NCBI GenBank assembly: GCA_034189195.1
Contig: JAXHVI010000251.1
Span: forward strand, 1-64,000
Reading direction: 5' to 3'
Source of the DNA: Desulfosudis sp034189195
GTDB lineage: Bacteria; Desulfobacterota; Desulfobacteria; Desulfobacterales; Desulfosudaceae
DNA: 64,000 nt
A program made the position numbers and the translations under genes. Below the pieces are notes generated by a model. It ran no database searches. It was not told the origin of the DNA and was given only the letters and a program-made list of their open reading frames with translations. Shown in pieces: positions 35,132 through 43,212 of this stretch (its first letter is position 1; each line of letters starts with the position of its first letter).

Positions 35132-35742
35132 GTTTTGATCCTGATGATTTAAAAAACATCAAAGGCTTTCTTGACAATGACGAGGCCCGGCACCTCTATG
35201 ACATGGCGCTCTGGGCCGGCGTTGCCGGTCCCTGCCTGGAGGTGGGCAGCTACTGCGGAAAATCGGCGGTATGCCTGGGGGCTGCCTGCCGGGAGAACAA
35301 CGCCGTTCTTTTTTCCATCGACCACCACCGGGGTTCTGAAGAGCAGCAGCCCGGCGAGGAATATTTTGACCCCGCGCTTTTTGATCACCGGGCCGGACAG
35401 ATCAACACCCTTCCCTTTTTTCTTTCAGCCATCGAAAAAGCCGGGCTTGCCGACACTGTGGTACCTATTGTATGCGGTTCGGCCACGGCGGCAAAAGGAT
35501 GGGCCACACCCCTCTCCCTGGTGTTCATTGACGGCGGCCATTCCCTTGAAACCGCCACCACCGACTACCGGTGCTGGGCGCAGCACATTGTTCCCGGCGG
35601 TCTGCTGCTGATTCACGATATTTTTGAAAATCCCGATGAAGGGGGCCAGGCCCCGCACGAGGTCTATAAAATGGCCCTTTCCGCCGGCCTTTTCAAGCCC
35701 CACTCCCGGGTCAAAACCCTGGGCGTGCTGCAGCGGAAATGA
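35128..35742 (+). CDS. Class I SAM-dependent methyltransferase-like protein
   Basis: A 204-aa protein with motif I LEVGSYCGKSAVCLGAA near 34-50 (SAM-binding Gly-rich loop), FSIDHHRGSEE near 62 and LVFIDGGHSLETATTDYRCW near 131-150, the pattern of the Methyltransf_24 group. The substrate is unknown. ATGA overlaps join it to ftsK upstream and to the glycosyltransferase downstream, so it is translationally coupled to both. Small-molecule or sugar methylation is a guess from the neighbour. Confidence 0.75.
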   Translation: MSFDPDDLKNIKGFLDNDEARHLYDMALWAGVAGPCLEVGSYCGKSAVCLGAACRENNAVLFSIDHHRGSEEQQPGEEYFDPALFDHRAGQINTLPFFLSAIEKAGLADTVVPIVCGSATAAKGWATPLSLVFIDGGHSLETATTDYRCWAQHIVPGGLLLIHDIFENPDEGGQAPHEVYKMALSAGLFKPHSRVKTLGVLQRK

Positions 35743-37214
35743 CCCCCGGCGCCGGCCCCCAAAAGCCGTTTTCCAGTTCCTGGATTTCCAAAATCCTTCC
35801 CTTCCTTATCGTGACCGGTGCTTCTGTTCTGATGGCTCTGTCGGCCCGCGGGGACTTATGGCATGACGAAGCATGGTCCATACTTTTTGCCGAAAGCGCG
35901 AGAACCCCTCTGGCACTGTTTTTTTTTAAACACGACAACAACCATCTGTTAAACACGCTCTTTTTATATCTGGCCGGCAATCAGACGCACTTTATCGTTT
36001 ATCGCCTGCTTTCCATCCTTTCAGGTATCGGCTCTTTTCTGCTGCTGGGCCATATCGCCCGAAAGCTCTGGGGAAACCTGGATGCGATACTGGCACTGGT
36101 ACTTTGTGGATCTTCTTTTCAACTGATTCTCATGTTTTCCGAGGCCCGTGGATATGCGCCGGCCATCTTCTTCTCTCTGGTGGCCTTTGCCTGTCTGCTA
36201 CACGTTGGAGATCCGCTCAAGACGCTGACCCTACTGCTGTTCTGGGCCGCGTGCGTGTTGGGAATCCTTGCCCATGCCACGTTTGTTATCATCTTCTTTG
36301 CGATGCTTTCTTATTCCCCGGCTCTGTTATCCGTGGCGCATAAACGGGGACAAAAACATTACACGCAACCCATCCGGCTGTTTTTCATCTATGGCCCGCC
36401 CGTTATCTTCATGGCTGTCCTGTACCTCTGGTTTTTTTCCCCTATGGTTTTCGGCGGCGGACCAGAGGTTTCAAAAACACAAAACATCCTTCAAGGCCTG
36501 TCCCTTCCTTTCGGCCATATTTGGAAGCCGGGAGTTGCGGTCTTTACCGGTATTGTAACGGTTCTCATCATGGGTGCGGGGTGCTTTCTGCTCTTTCGGC
36601 AACAAAACCGGCTGTGGTCTTTTTTTGTCACGGCATTGATCGTGGCGCCGACAATGATTGCGGGAATCACCCGTCCATCTTACTTCTCCCCACGGTATCT
36701 CACCATCTGCCTGCCTTTTTTTTACCTGCTGACAGCCCGTCTTCTGAGCACACTGGTCACCAGCGGCAAATGGAAGAAATGGATGGCAATCGTTCTGTTG
36801 GCACTCTTTATCGCCGGGAATGCGCAGCCGATGGTTTCTCTGCTTTTAAACGGGCGCGGACATTACAAAGCCGCCCTTGAAACCATTATGGAACATTCAG
36901 ACGGGGACAAAGCGGTAATCAGTGGCGATGATTATTACAGTATCATGCGGCTGGTATTGTTCTACCGCCGTTTTCTGCCGTCTTCTCCAGAGATTCAATA
37001 TGTCAAACCTTCAGAATGGGAACAGCAGCAGCCGGACTGGATTATTACCTTCAGTTGGAGACCCGAAAAACAGCCGCCGCCGCTCATCATCATGCCGCAT
37101 ATCGGCAGTTACCGCCTTTTTGACGAGTATCGATACAGCGGTTACGGTTCGGGATGGCACTGGTTTCTCTATCAGAAAGCGCCATCAAAAGGACAACCGG
37201 TGCCGGCCGGCTGA
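35739..37214 (+). CDS. GT-C-type membrane glycosyltransferase (ArnT/PMT-like)
   Basis: A 491-aa polytopic protein with about 10-12 hydrophobic segments. After the first segment, GDLWHDEAWSILF (residues about 40-52) carries the acidic DE of GT-C enzymes that use polyprenyl-phosphate sugars, and HDNNHLLNTLFLYL follows as in the GT39/GT83 superfamily. A small soluble domain lies at the C-terminus. It would transfer a sugar on the periplasmic face of the inner membrane; donor and acceptor are unknown. Base composition is lower in GC than ftsK. It overlaps the methyltransferase by ATGA. Confidence 0.78.
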   Translation: MTPGAGPQKPFSSSWISKILPFLIVTGASVLMALSARGDLWHDEAWSILFAESARTPLALFFFKHDNNHLLNTLFLYLAGNQTHFIVYRLLSILSGIGSFLLLGHIARKLWGNLDAILALVLCGSSFQLILMFSEARGYAPAIFFSLVAFACLLHVGDPLKTLTLLLFWAACVLGILAHATFVIIFFAMLSYSPALLSVAHKRGQKHYTQPIRLFFIYGPPVIFMAVLYLWFFSPMVFGGGPEVSKTQNILQGLSLPFGHIWKPGVAVFTGIVTVLIMGAGCFLLFRQQNRLWSFFVTALIVAPTMIAGITRPSYFSPRYLTICLPFFYLLTARLLSTLVTSGKWKKWMAIVLLALFIAGNAQPMVSLLLNGRGHYKAALETIMEHSDGDKAVISGDDYYSIMRLVLFYRRFLPSSPEIQYVKPSEWEQQQPDWIITFSWRPEKQPPPLIIMPHIGSYRLFDEYRYSGYGSGWHWFLYQKAPSKGQPVPAG

Positions 37215-37458
37215 TCAATGCGGCGCATTTTTCCGGTTCCCCGGAAAGTGAGGGCAGGCCTTGAGACAGGCAAAACAGGAAACCCCGTAGCTGTCAAAAA
37301 AGCTTAAGGCAAACAGGTCCATCAGCCCGGTCAGCAGCCGGCTTTTTCCCACCGGCCAGCGGATGGCCGACAGCACCCAGCGCGGCGGCAACGCCGGAAA
37401 CAGGAATACCCCTTTTCCCCAGAAGCGCCTGAATGTCCGTGATAACGGTGTCGGTCAT
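37215..37458 (-). pseudogene. Internally deleted Fe-S protein (epoxyqueuosine-reductase-like)
   Basis: With AGGAG 7 nt before ATG 37458, the frame starts MTDTVITDIQALLGKRGI and PVSGVAAA, like the N-terminus of QueG/QueG-like ferredoxin-type reductases. It then needs a frame change to read PRWVLSAIRWPVGKSRLL and the C-terminal SYGVSCFACLKACPHFPG, a CxxCxxxCP Fe-S motif, ending TGA 37217-37215. Total 244 nt versus several hundred codons expected, so most of the middle is gone. The family call rests on short segments. Confidence 0.55.
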
Positions 37459-37507
37459 GGATGTCTCCTGTGGGTGAAAAACAAAGGTGTTTAAAAATTT
37501 GCGCGAG

Positions 37508-37541
37508 ACGGGGATTTCCGATGCCGATGCCGATTTCGATA
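37508..37541. repeat. Short period-6 array
   Basis: GGGATTTCCGATGCCGATGCCGATTTCGATAC-type sequence just before the thioesterase stop; another member of the degenerate hexamer class. Confidence 0.5.
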
Positions 37542-37549
37542 CAATGTGG

Positions 37550-38278
37550 TTACGCCAGAACGATGTCTCCGCAGGCATAGACCCCTGACGCATCAAAAAA
37601 GGTGTAGGCGAAGGCCCCGTTTTCCCGCCGGGCCAGGCCGGCCTGAATGCGCTTCACATGCCGGCCGATCTCCCGGTTGTACTGAATGGCAACGGTGCGG
37701 ACCACGAAGGTGTCCCCCACCTGATTTCCGAGCAGGGTGTCCAGGTAGTCAAAATAGACCGCGTTGTTCACATGGCCCAGCATGTCGTAATCCGAGCGCC
37801 GGGTGATGATCTCCATGCTCTCTTCGGGCACCAGGTTTTTGTTCGGCTTCCATGCCTCGATGTCCCGGTCCAGGGCCATGGCCGGCACCACCCCGTAAAG
37901 GTCGTCGGTCTTCTTGGGCACCTTGACCACCTTGCGCCGGGCCAGGTCCAGAAACAGCCAGGAGCTGGCTGCGGTGGCCACACTCTCCTTTCCCGCCAGA
38001 ATTTCATACTCCCGGTAAGACTTGAACCCCCGAATGCCCCGGTGCCAGGTGTTTACCGTAACGCTTTCACCGTACACCGGATACCGGGAAATATCGATGA
38101 TCACCTTGTTTAAAATCCAGGCATAACCCGCGGCAATGATCACCCGTGCGTCCCGGTCAGCCGCATGCACATGGTCCAGGGCCGCGTTTTGAAGGATACG
38201 CACCAGGGCGTCCAGCTTGATCCGGCCGTCGGTGGCGGTCTGAAAATAGTCGATTTTCCGGGTCTGCTGAAATGTCAT
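37550..38278 (-). CDS. Acyl-ACP thioesterase
   Basis: A 242-aa double-hotdog acyl-ACP thioesterase (FatA/FatB-like family) that releases free fatty acids from acyl carrier protein. N-terminal hotdog: KIDYFQTATDGRIKLDALVR, WILNKVIIDISRYP, TWHRGIRGFKSYREYEI. C-terminal hotdog: SDYDMLGHVNNAVYFDYLD, with the Asn/His region expected at the active site, and a late YNREIGRHVKRIQAG. The ATG at 38278 (MTFQQTRKIDYF) is chosen over a longer frame. Bacterial members are common in anaerobes. Confidence 0.87.
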   Translation of the reverse strand: MTFQQTRKIDYFQTATDGRIKLDALVRILQNAALDHVHAADRDARVIIAAGYAWILNKVIIDISRYPVYGESVTVNTWHRGIRGFKSYREYEILAGKESVATAASSWLFLDLARRKVVKVPKKTDDLYGVVPAMALDRDIEAWKPNKNLVPEESMEIITRRSDYDMLGHVNNAVYFDYLDTLLGNQVGDTFVVRTVAIQYNREIGRHVKRIQAGLARRENGAFAYTFFDASGVYACGDIVLA

Positions 38279-38308
38279 ATACGTCTCTTGCCTTCTATCC
38301 AAATCGGA

Positions 38309-38430
38309 CGGCTTCGTAAAAAGCCCAATTTCTGCGTTGCGCTGCTGCACCCCTCGTCACTGCGGCGTACGACAAGTACGCCTCATTCTTCGGGATTTGC
38401 GACGCCTTGAACTTGAACTTTTTACCTGAA
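38309..38430. repeat. About 120-bp palindromic element around GGCGTACGACAAGTACGCC
   Basis: CTTCGTAAAAAG near 38312 and a degraded inverse CTTTTTAC near 38418 flank an imperfect hairpin whose centre is GGCGTAC-gacaa-GTACGCC (38364-38382). GCGTTGCGCTGC and GATTTGCGACGC are further paired pieces. It resembles abundant intergenic hairpins of related genomes; function unknown. Confidence 0.7.
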
Positions 38431-38617
38431 TTCTGCACGTAACTTCCCGCAAACAGCCTTTCGGCCGAATAAAAATCAATCGACGGTAGACATTCTCGCC
38501 TGCCGGTTCACATTTCGGTCACCTTCAAGCCGCGCCTATTAAGCATCCGGGCGGCGGCCAAGTCCAATAACTTCCTTTTTTTATTGTTCATATCATGCAA
38601 AAAAATTTTTGCTCGTT

Positions 38618-39336
38618 TTACGCAATAGCAAAATTCTGCCGCCAACCGCCATCTTCCGACCATGCTTTTGGTTTGTTCCGGGCCTCATCCAGAAAATTGA
38701 GAAAGTGAATCATCAACGGGGTTCCGGCGTCATGGATCGAATATTTCACCTTGTTTCCACCGTGGTGTCGATACTGATGGATATCCGGCCATAATGCAAA
38801 TCAAGCTGCTTCCAGACCCGCTCCCGTAAAATACTCATGACCGTCAAAAGAGATTTGCCCCGGTTGATCCCCATGCTGTCAACATGCCGCCAGAACGTGC
38901 CGACCACAGGCAGCTTCTCCAACCTGAAAAATCCGCAACGCATGGCATCCAGTTGAACATATGCAAAATGACAGATGCGGTTAAACCCTATAAACAGTAG
39001 CATCAGAATACCGACCGCCATCGAATAATGACCCAGCCTGGGATCGCGACGAGGCGCGATATAGGCTGAGCCAAAAATTTTTTCAAAATTGACCAAAACC
39101 AAAAATTTGATCCGCCCCAATATATCATCAAACAAACTTCCTGATTGCAACTCATTTAAATAGACTTCAACATCATGTATTTTCAAACCAGGAAAAAATC
39201 TCTCTATAGTTCGAGGCGATTGCTTTATAAGCTTTTCTAATGCCATCAGAGATTCTGCAATGTCGGATAATGGAAGTAATGCTTTGTTCGAGTAGTAAAT
39301 TTGATGTTTGCTAATAAGTTCCATCAGCGACTTCAA
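38618..39336 (-). pseudogene. IS1380-family transposase remnant fused to a foreign ORF
   Basis: The open frame 39336-38746 starts with about 75 residues of unknown, AT-rich type (MKSLMELISKHQIYYSNKAL, TIERFFPGLKIHDVEVYLN, ELQSGSLFDDILG). It then switches to an IS1380-type transposase N-terminal half: FEKIFGSAYIAPRRDPRLGH, LDAMRCGFFRLEKLPVVGTF, HYGRISISIDTTVETR-stop. The transposase middle, with its remaining acidic residues, is absent; a C-terminal-looking piece (KYSIHDAGTPLMIHFLNFLD) follows to TAA 38620-38618. So the element inserted into the unknown gene and later lost its centre. Confidence 0.68.
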
Positions 39337-39473
39337 TGTTTGCTGTAATCTTTGTGCTAAAATGAATTATGTGTCATGGCATAAAACCCCCGCGTCCTCC
39401 GTATTTATCGGATACTAAAATCTATTACATTCAAATGTCAATTAAAAACCAGCTATCTGGGATTGGACGGTTG

Positions 39474-39501
39474 TAAACGCCTGACGGCGTCACTACAAAC
39501 A
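39474..39501 (-). repeat. Family 4 hairpin (GTTTGTAGTG), second copy
   Basis: ACGCC-tgac-GGCGT core within TTGTAAACGCC...CACTACAAAC; inverse orientation relative to 23158-23184. It lies directly downstream of the MoeA-fusion stop and may serve as its terminator, though no T-run follows. Confidence 0.6.
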
Positions 39502-39551
39502 GGGAAATGCCGTAAAGGTTTTTCTTCGTGATCTTCCTGTTCTTTGCATGA

Positions 39552-41498
39552 TCAGTGTAACTCGATCACCTTGCCGGTGTTGTGGGTGCCGTAGCCGCCC
39601 AGGGTGTTGACCCGTTCGGCAAAGGCCGGGCTTTGAATCACTTTGAGCAGGGTGGCGATGCCGGGCAGGTCAAAGAACCGGGCCGGAATGACCAGATCGT
39701 ACTCTTCGGAGACCACGGGAATAAAATCAAGGCCCAGGGCGCGGGCCGCGGCCAGAATGCCCAGGCCGGTGTCGGCCACGCCGCTGGCCACGGCAATGGC
39801 CACGGACATGTGGGTATATTCATCATTGGCGTAACCGTGGATGGCCCCAGGATCGATGCCCAGCTCTTTGAGCTTGAAGTCCAGCAGGATCCGGGTGCCG
39901 GAACCGGCCTGGCGGTTGATGAAGGTGACGCCGGTTCTGGCGATGTCGGCGATGCCGGAAATGTTTTTGGGGTTGCCCGGCACCACCATCAGGCCCTGTT
40001 CCCGGGAGACCAGCTTGACCAGTTTGACGGGCATGCCGGCCAGGTGCTTTTTGATATAGGAAAGATTATATTCCCCTGTTTTTTCGTCCAGCAGATGGCT
40101 GCCGGCCGCATGGCACCGGCCCCTGGCAACGGCCATGAGCCCGCCCATGCTGCCCACGTGGGTGGAGGCGAGCTTGAAGCCCAGGCCCTGGGCCGCGATC
40201 ATGTCGGAAAGCACGTCCAGTGTGTTGTCGTGGCTGCCCACCACCACCACGGTCTGCTCGATGTCGGACAGGGGCCGCAACAGTTCGGCGGTGACGGCCT
40301 GGGCCTCGGCCATGCCCTCGGTGGATGCCGGCACTCTCACAAAGGCGTCTGCATCGGCCAGGGAGGTGACCGATCCGGCCCCCCGGGGCAACTGGGTGGC
40401 AATCACGGTGTCGTCCACCTTGCCCAGCTTGACCCGCAAAAACTCCTCCACCCCCAGCTTTGAAGCGGTCTTTTTTGCCAGGATGGCGGAAACGGTTTTT
40501 CGCACCGGCACGGGCAGGCCCTGAAGACGGCACAAAAGCGGCTGGACCAGCTCTTCAAAGCAGACCACGGCAGACACCGGGTAGCCGGGCATGCCGAACA
40601 CCGGCACCGTTGAAACAGCACCGATGATCAGGGGTTTGCCCGGCATGATGGTCAGGCCGTGCACAAACACCTCCCCAAGGCGGTCGATCACGATCCATGA
40701 ATAGTCTCTGGCCCCGGCCGATGAGCCGCCGACCAGCATCACCGCCTGATACTCACCGGCGGCAACGGCCTTTTTAAGGGCTTCGGCAATGGTGTCCGGA
40801 TCATCGGGCAGAATGGGGTGGCGCACCGGTTCGGCGCCGCAGGCCCGGACCAGGGCCCCCAGCATGTAGGAGTTGGACTCCAGAATCTTTCCCGGCGACA
40901 GGTCGGCCGGGTCTGTCTTGTCTTCCCAGTCCACCAGCTCGCTGCCGGTGGGCATGATCAGCACCCGGGGTTTTTTGCGCACGGACACCGATGTCACGCC
41001 GGCGGCCAGCAGGGCGCCCACGCAGTAAGGTGTAACTACGTGGTTGGTGGGAAAGAGCAGTTCCGTGGCCACGATGTCTTCCCCGGCCTTTCGTACATAC
41101 TGCCAGGGAAAGGACGGGGCCAGAATCTCCACCGTGGCATCGTCGATCACATGGACGTCCTCGATCATGATCACGGCATTGGTACCGGCGGGCAGCAGGT
41201 TGCCGGTGTTGACAAAAAAGGCCTCCCTGCCCACGGCCAGGGTTTTGGGAGTGGTCTCGCCGGCGCCGAAGGTCTGCTCGGCCTTTACCGCAATGCCGTC
41301 CATGGCGGACAGGTGATGGGCCGGAGAAGAGCGCAGAGCCGGCACGCCCCGGGCCAGGACCCGGCCCACGGCATTCGGCGTGGGAACGGTCTCGGCGCCG
41401 GCGGTTTTCATAAGGGCCGCAAATTTTTCAAACAGAAGGGAGCGGGCATCGGAAAGGCTCTTTTTCTTTAAGTATATGTTGGTTGAATAGTCTGGCAT
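39552..41498 (-). CDS. MoeA fused to a molybdate-binding-like periplasmic-type domain
   Basis: A 648-aa fusion. Residues about 10-400 are MoeA, the enzyme that inserts molybdate into adenylylated molybdopterin: DARSLLFEKFAALM, HLSAMDGIAVKA, LIMPTGSELVDWED, VGGSSAGARDYSWIVID and GKPLIIGAV. Residues about 430-640 form a substrate-binding-protein-like domain: TVVVVGSHDNTLDVLSDMIA, STHVGSMGGLMAVARGRC, GIADIARTGVTFINRQAGSG and a GYANDEYTHMSVAIAVASG segment. In related proteins this COG1910-like domain is proposed to sense or bind molybdate/tungstate. No signal peptide exists, so it acts in the cytoplasm. A second MoeA lies next upstream. Confidence 0.87.
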   Translation of the reverse strand: MPDYSTNIYLKKKSLSDARSLLFEKFAALMKTAGAETVPTPNAVGRVLARGVPALRSSPAHHLSAMDGIAVKAEQTFGAGETTPKTLAVGREAFFVNTGNLLPAGTNAVIMIEDVHVIDDATVEILAPSFPWQYVRKAGEDIVATELLFPTNHVVTPYCVGALLAAGVTSVSVRKKPRVLIMPTGSELVDWEDKTDPADLSPGKILESNSYMLGALVRACGAEPVRHPILPDDPDTIAEALKKAVAAGEYQAVMLVGGSSAGARDYSWIVIDRLGEVFVHGLTIMPGKPLIIGAVSTVPVFGMPGYPVSAVVCFEELVQPLLCRLQGLPVPVRKTVSAILAKKTASKLGVEEFLRVKLGKVDDTVIATQLPRGAGSVTSLADADAFVRVPASTEGMAEAQAVTAELLRPLSDIEQTVVVVGSHDNTLDVLSDMIAAQGLGFKLASTHVGSMGGLMAVARGRCHAAGSHLLDEKTGEYNLSYIKKHLAGMPVKLVKLVSREQGLMVVPGNPKNISGIADIARTGVTFINRQAGSGTRILLDFKLKELGIDPGAIHGYANDEYTHMSVAIAVASGVADTGLGILAAARALGLDFIPVVSEEYDLVIPARFFDLPGIATLLKVIQSPAFAERVNTLGGYGTHNTGKVIELH

Positions 41499-41590
41499 TT
41501 GATTTGTCCGTCTGTTCCGATGGCCGCATGCAATGGGCAGGCCTGCGTGTTTGTCCCTGCTGATGGGCGAACACAAGGTTCGCCCCTACC

Positions 41591-41730
41591 TCCTCTTACT
41601 CTTGCTCTTGCTCTTAACCCGTCATTGCGAGCGAAGCGAAGCAATCTTGTCCAGATGCGAAGGAGATTGCTTCGTCGCCGGCGCTCCTCGCAATGACGGG
41701 GCGTTTCGATCCCGATAGCGATTTCGATGA
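41591..41730. repeat. Period-6 array enclosing family 2 palindrome
   Basis: CTTACTCTTGCTCTTGCTCTT (about 41595-41615) is followed by the family 2 palindrome (GTCATTGCGAGCGAAGCGAA at 41621 to TCGCAATGACGGG at 41700) and then TTTCGATCCCGATAGCGATT. The palindrome sits exactly between the two halves of the hexamer element, as if inserted into it. This fills the gap between the two moeA genes. Confidence 0.8.
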
Positions 41731-41744
41731 AACGAAAGAAACGG

Positions 41745-42980
41745 TCAAAAAAGCACCACGCCCACGGGTTCGCCGGCATTGACGCCTTCGGTGTCGGCGT
41801 CGATCTCAATGACGCCGTCGGCCCAGGTCATGGTGTTGAGCAGGCCTGATTTTCCGAAAACCGGCTGGGCCCACAGAACATCCCCTTTTTCCACCAGCTT
41901 GACCCGGACGTAGTCGATGCGGCCGTAAACAGACGGCACATTGCGCCAGAGCCGGGCCGCAACCCGCCGGACGGGCCGGGTGGTCACCCCTGCCGCGCCG
42001 CCGACATGCTCCACAAAAGGCCGGACGATCATCATGAACACCACCATGGCCGATGCCGCCTGTCCGGGCAGGCCCCATACGGCTTTCTGTTTAACTTCAG
42101 CCAGAATGGTGGGCTTGCCCGGCCGCATGCCGATGCCGTGGACAAGCACGCGGGCCCCGGCCAGGTCCTCCATGGCGGCAATGGTAAAATCCCGGGCCCC
42201 CACGGAACTGCCGCCGGACAGCAGCACCATGTCGCAGGTTTCAAGAGCCCTTGTCATGACGTTTCGCAGGGCCTGTCTGTCATCGGGGACCAGATCATAC
42301 AACACCGGCAGGCCCCCGGCCTGGGTCACCAGGCCGGCCAGGGTGTGGGTGTTCACGTCGCGAACGCAGCCGGAAGGCGGTGTTTCTTCCACGGCCACCA
42401 CCTCGTCGCCGGTGGGGATAACAGCCACCGCCGGCTTTTTGTAGACCGGCACGGACACGATGCCCAGGGCCGCCAGCACCCCCAGCTCCTGGCTGCGCAG
42501 CCGGGTTCCTCTGGCAATGACCCGGTCTGCTTTTTTGAAATCCTCGTCTGCGGCCACCATGTGGGCGCCGGGAGCCACCGGCCTGTGCACCTCCACCGTG
42601 GTCTCGTCCACCATCTGGGTGAATTCCCGGGGCACCACGCTGTCCGCGCCGCGGGGCAGCATGCCGCCGGTGGCAATGGCGGCGGCCTCTTCCGGCCCCA
42701 CGGCAAGGTCCGGCACCCGGCCCATGACAACAGCGCCTTTGAGTACCAGGTAAACGGGATTGAGTTCCGAGGCGCCAAAGGTGGACGCGGCCCGCACGGC
42801 AAAGCCGTCCATCACGGCCCGGTCAAATCCCGGAATGTTTTCTCCGGCGCAAATATCCTCGCACACCACCCGGCCCAGGGCCCGGTCAAGGGAAACCTGT
42901 TCGGTTGCCACTGGGGAAAACCGGTCGATATGGGAAAACACCGTATCCGGTGTCACCACGCTGAAGAATTCTTCTTTCAT
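41745..42980 (-). CDS. moeA: Molybdopterin molybdenumtransferase MoeA
   Basis: A 411-aa stand-alone MoeA. Motifs: LDRALGRVVCEDICA near 28, IPGFDRAVMDGFAVRAAS near 48, VAVIPTGDEVVAVEE near 190, LLSGGSSVGARDFTIAAMED near 255 and MRPGKPTILAEV near 290. It is upstream of and parallel to the MoeA-fusion gene with a repeat-filled 246-bp gap. Two MoeA types in one genome often divide molybdenum and tungsten use; that is inference here. Confidence 0.93.
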   Translation of the reverse strand: MKEEFFSVVTPDTVFSHIDRFSPVATEQVSLDRALGRVVCEDICAGENIPGFDRAVMDGFAVRAASTFGASELNPVYLVLKGAVVMGRVPDLAVGPEEAAAIATGGMLPRGADSVVPREFTQMVDETTVEVHRPVAPGAHMVAADEDFKKADRVIARGTRLRSQELGVLAALGIVSVPVYKKPAVAVIPTGDEVVAVEETPPSGCVRDVNTHTLAGLVTQAGGLPVLYDLVPDDRQALRNVMTRALETCDMVLLSGGSSVGARDFTIAAMEDLAGARVLVHGIGMRPGKPTILAEVKQKAVWGLPGQAASAMVVFMMIVRPFVEHVGGAAGVTTRPVRRVAARLWRNVPSVYGRIDYVRVKLVEKGDVLWAQPVFGKSGLLNTMTWADGVIEIDADTEGVNAGEPVGVVLF

Positions 42981-43014
42981 TCAAAACCTATTGCCGGTTC
43001 AGTCGTCCGGCCGC

Positions 43015-43180
43015 TTTTAACACGAAACGCACGAAGAAAACGAAGCCGGCTTCAGCATTATACAGACCCGCCAACTTTTCAACCCTATTCGTACCGGTCC
43101 GTTACCCCCAAAAGCAGGAATTTAAACCGTCAATATGTTCAAAAAGGGCTCCCATCGAAATCGAAATCGGTATCGACGCT
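43015..43180. other. Intergenic repeats between moeA and bioB
   Basis: TTTAACACGAAACGCACGAAG near 43016 is a direct-repeat-like motif, and CATCGAAATCGAAATCGG at about 43146-43165 is another period-6 run. Nothing coding was seen between 42981 and 43212. Confidence 0.5.
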
Positions 43181-43212
43181 CATTTGCCGCCTTGATTTCA
43201 ACTCCCGTAACC

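Noticed and set aside
35739..37214. Second arnT
   Set aside because: GT-C fold and DE motif agree, but it is not with arn genes and lacks the closer ArnT-like spacing seen at 51.3-53 kb, so only a general GT-C call is made.
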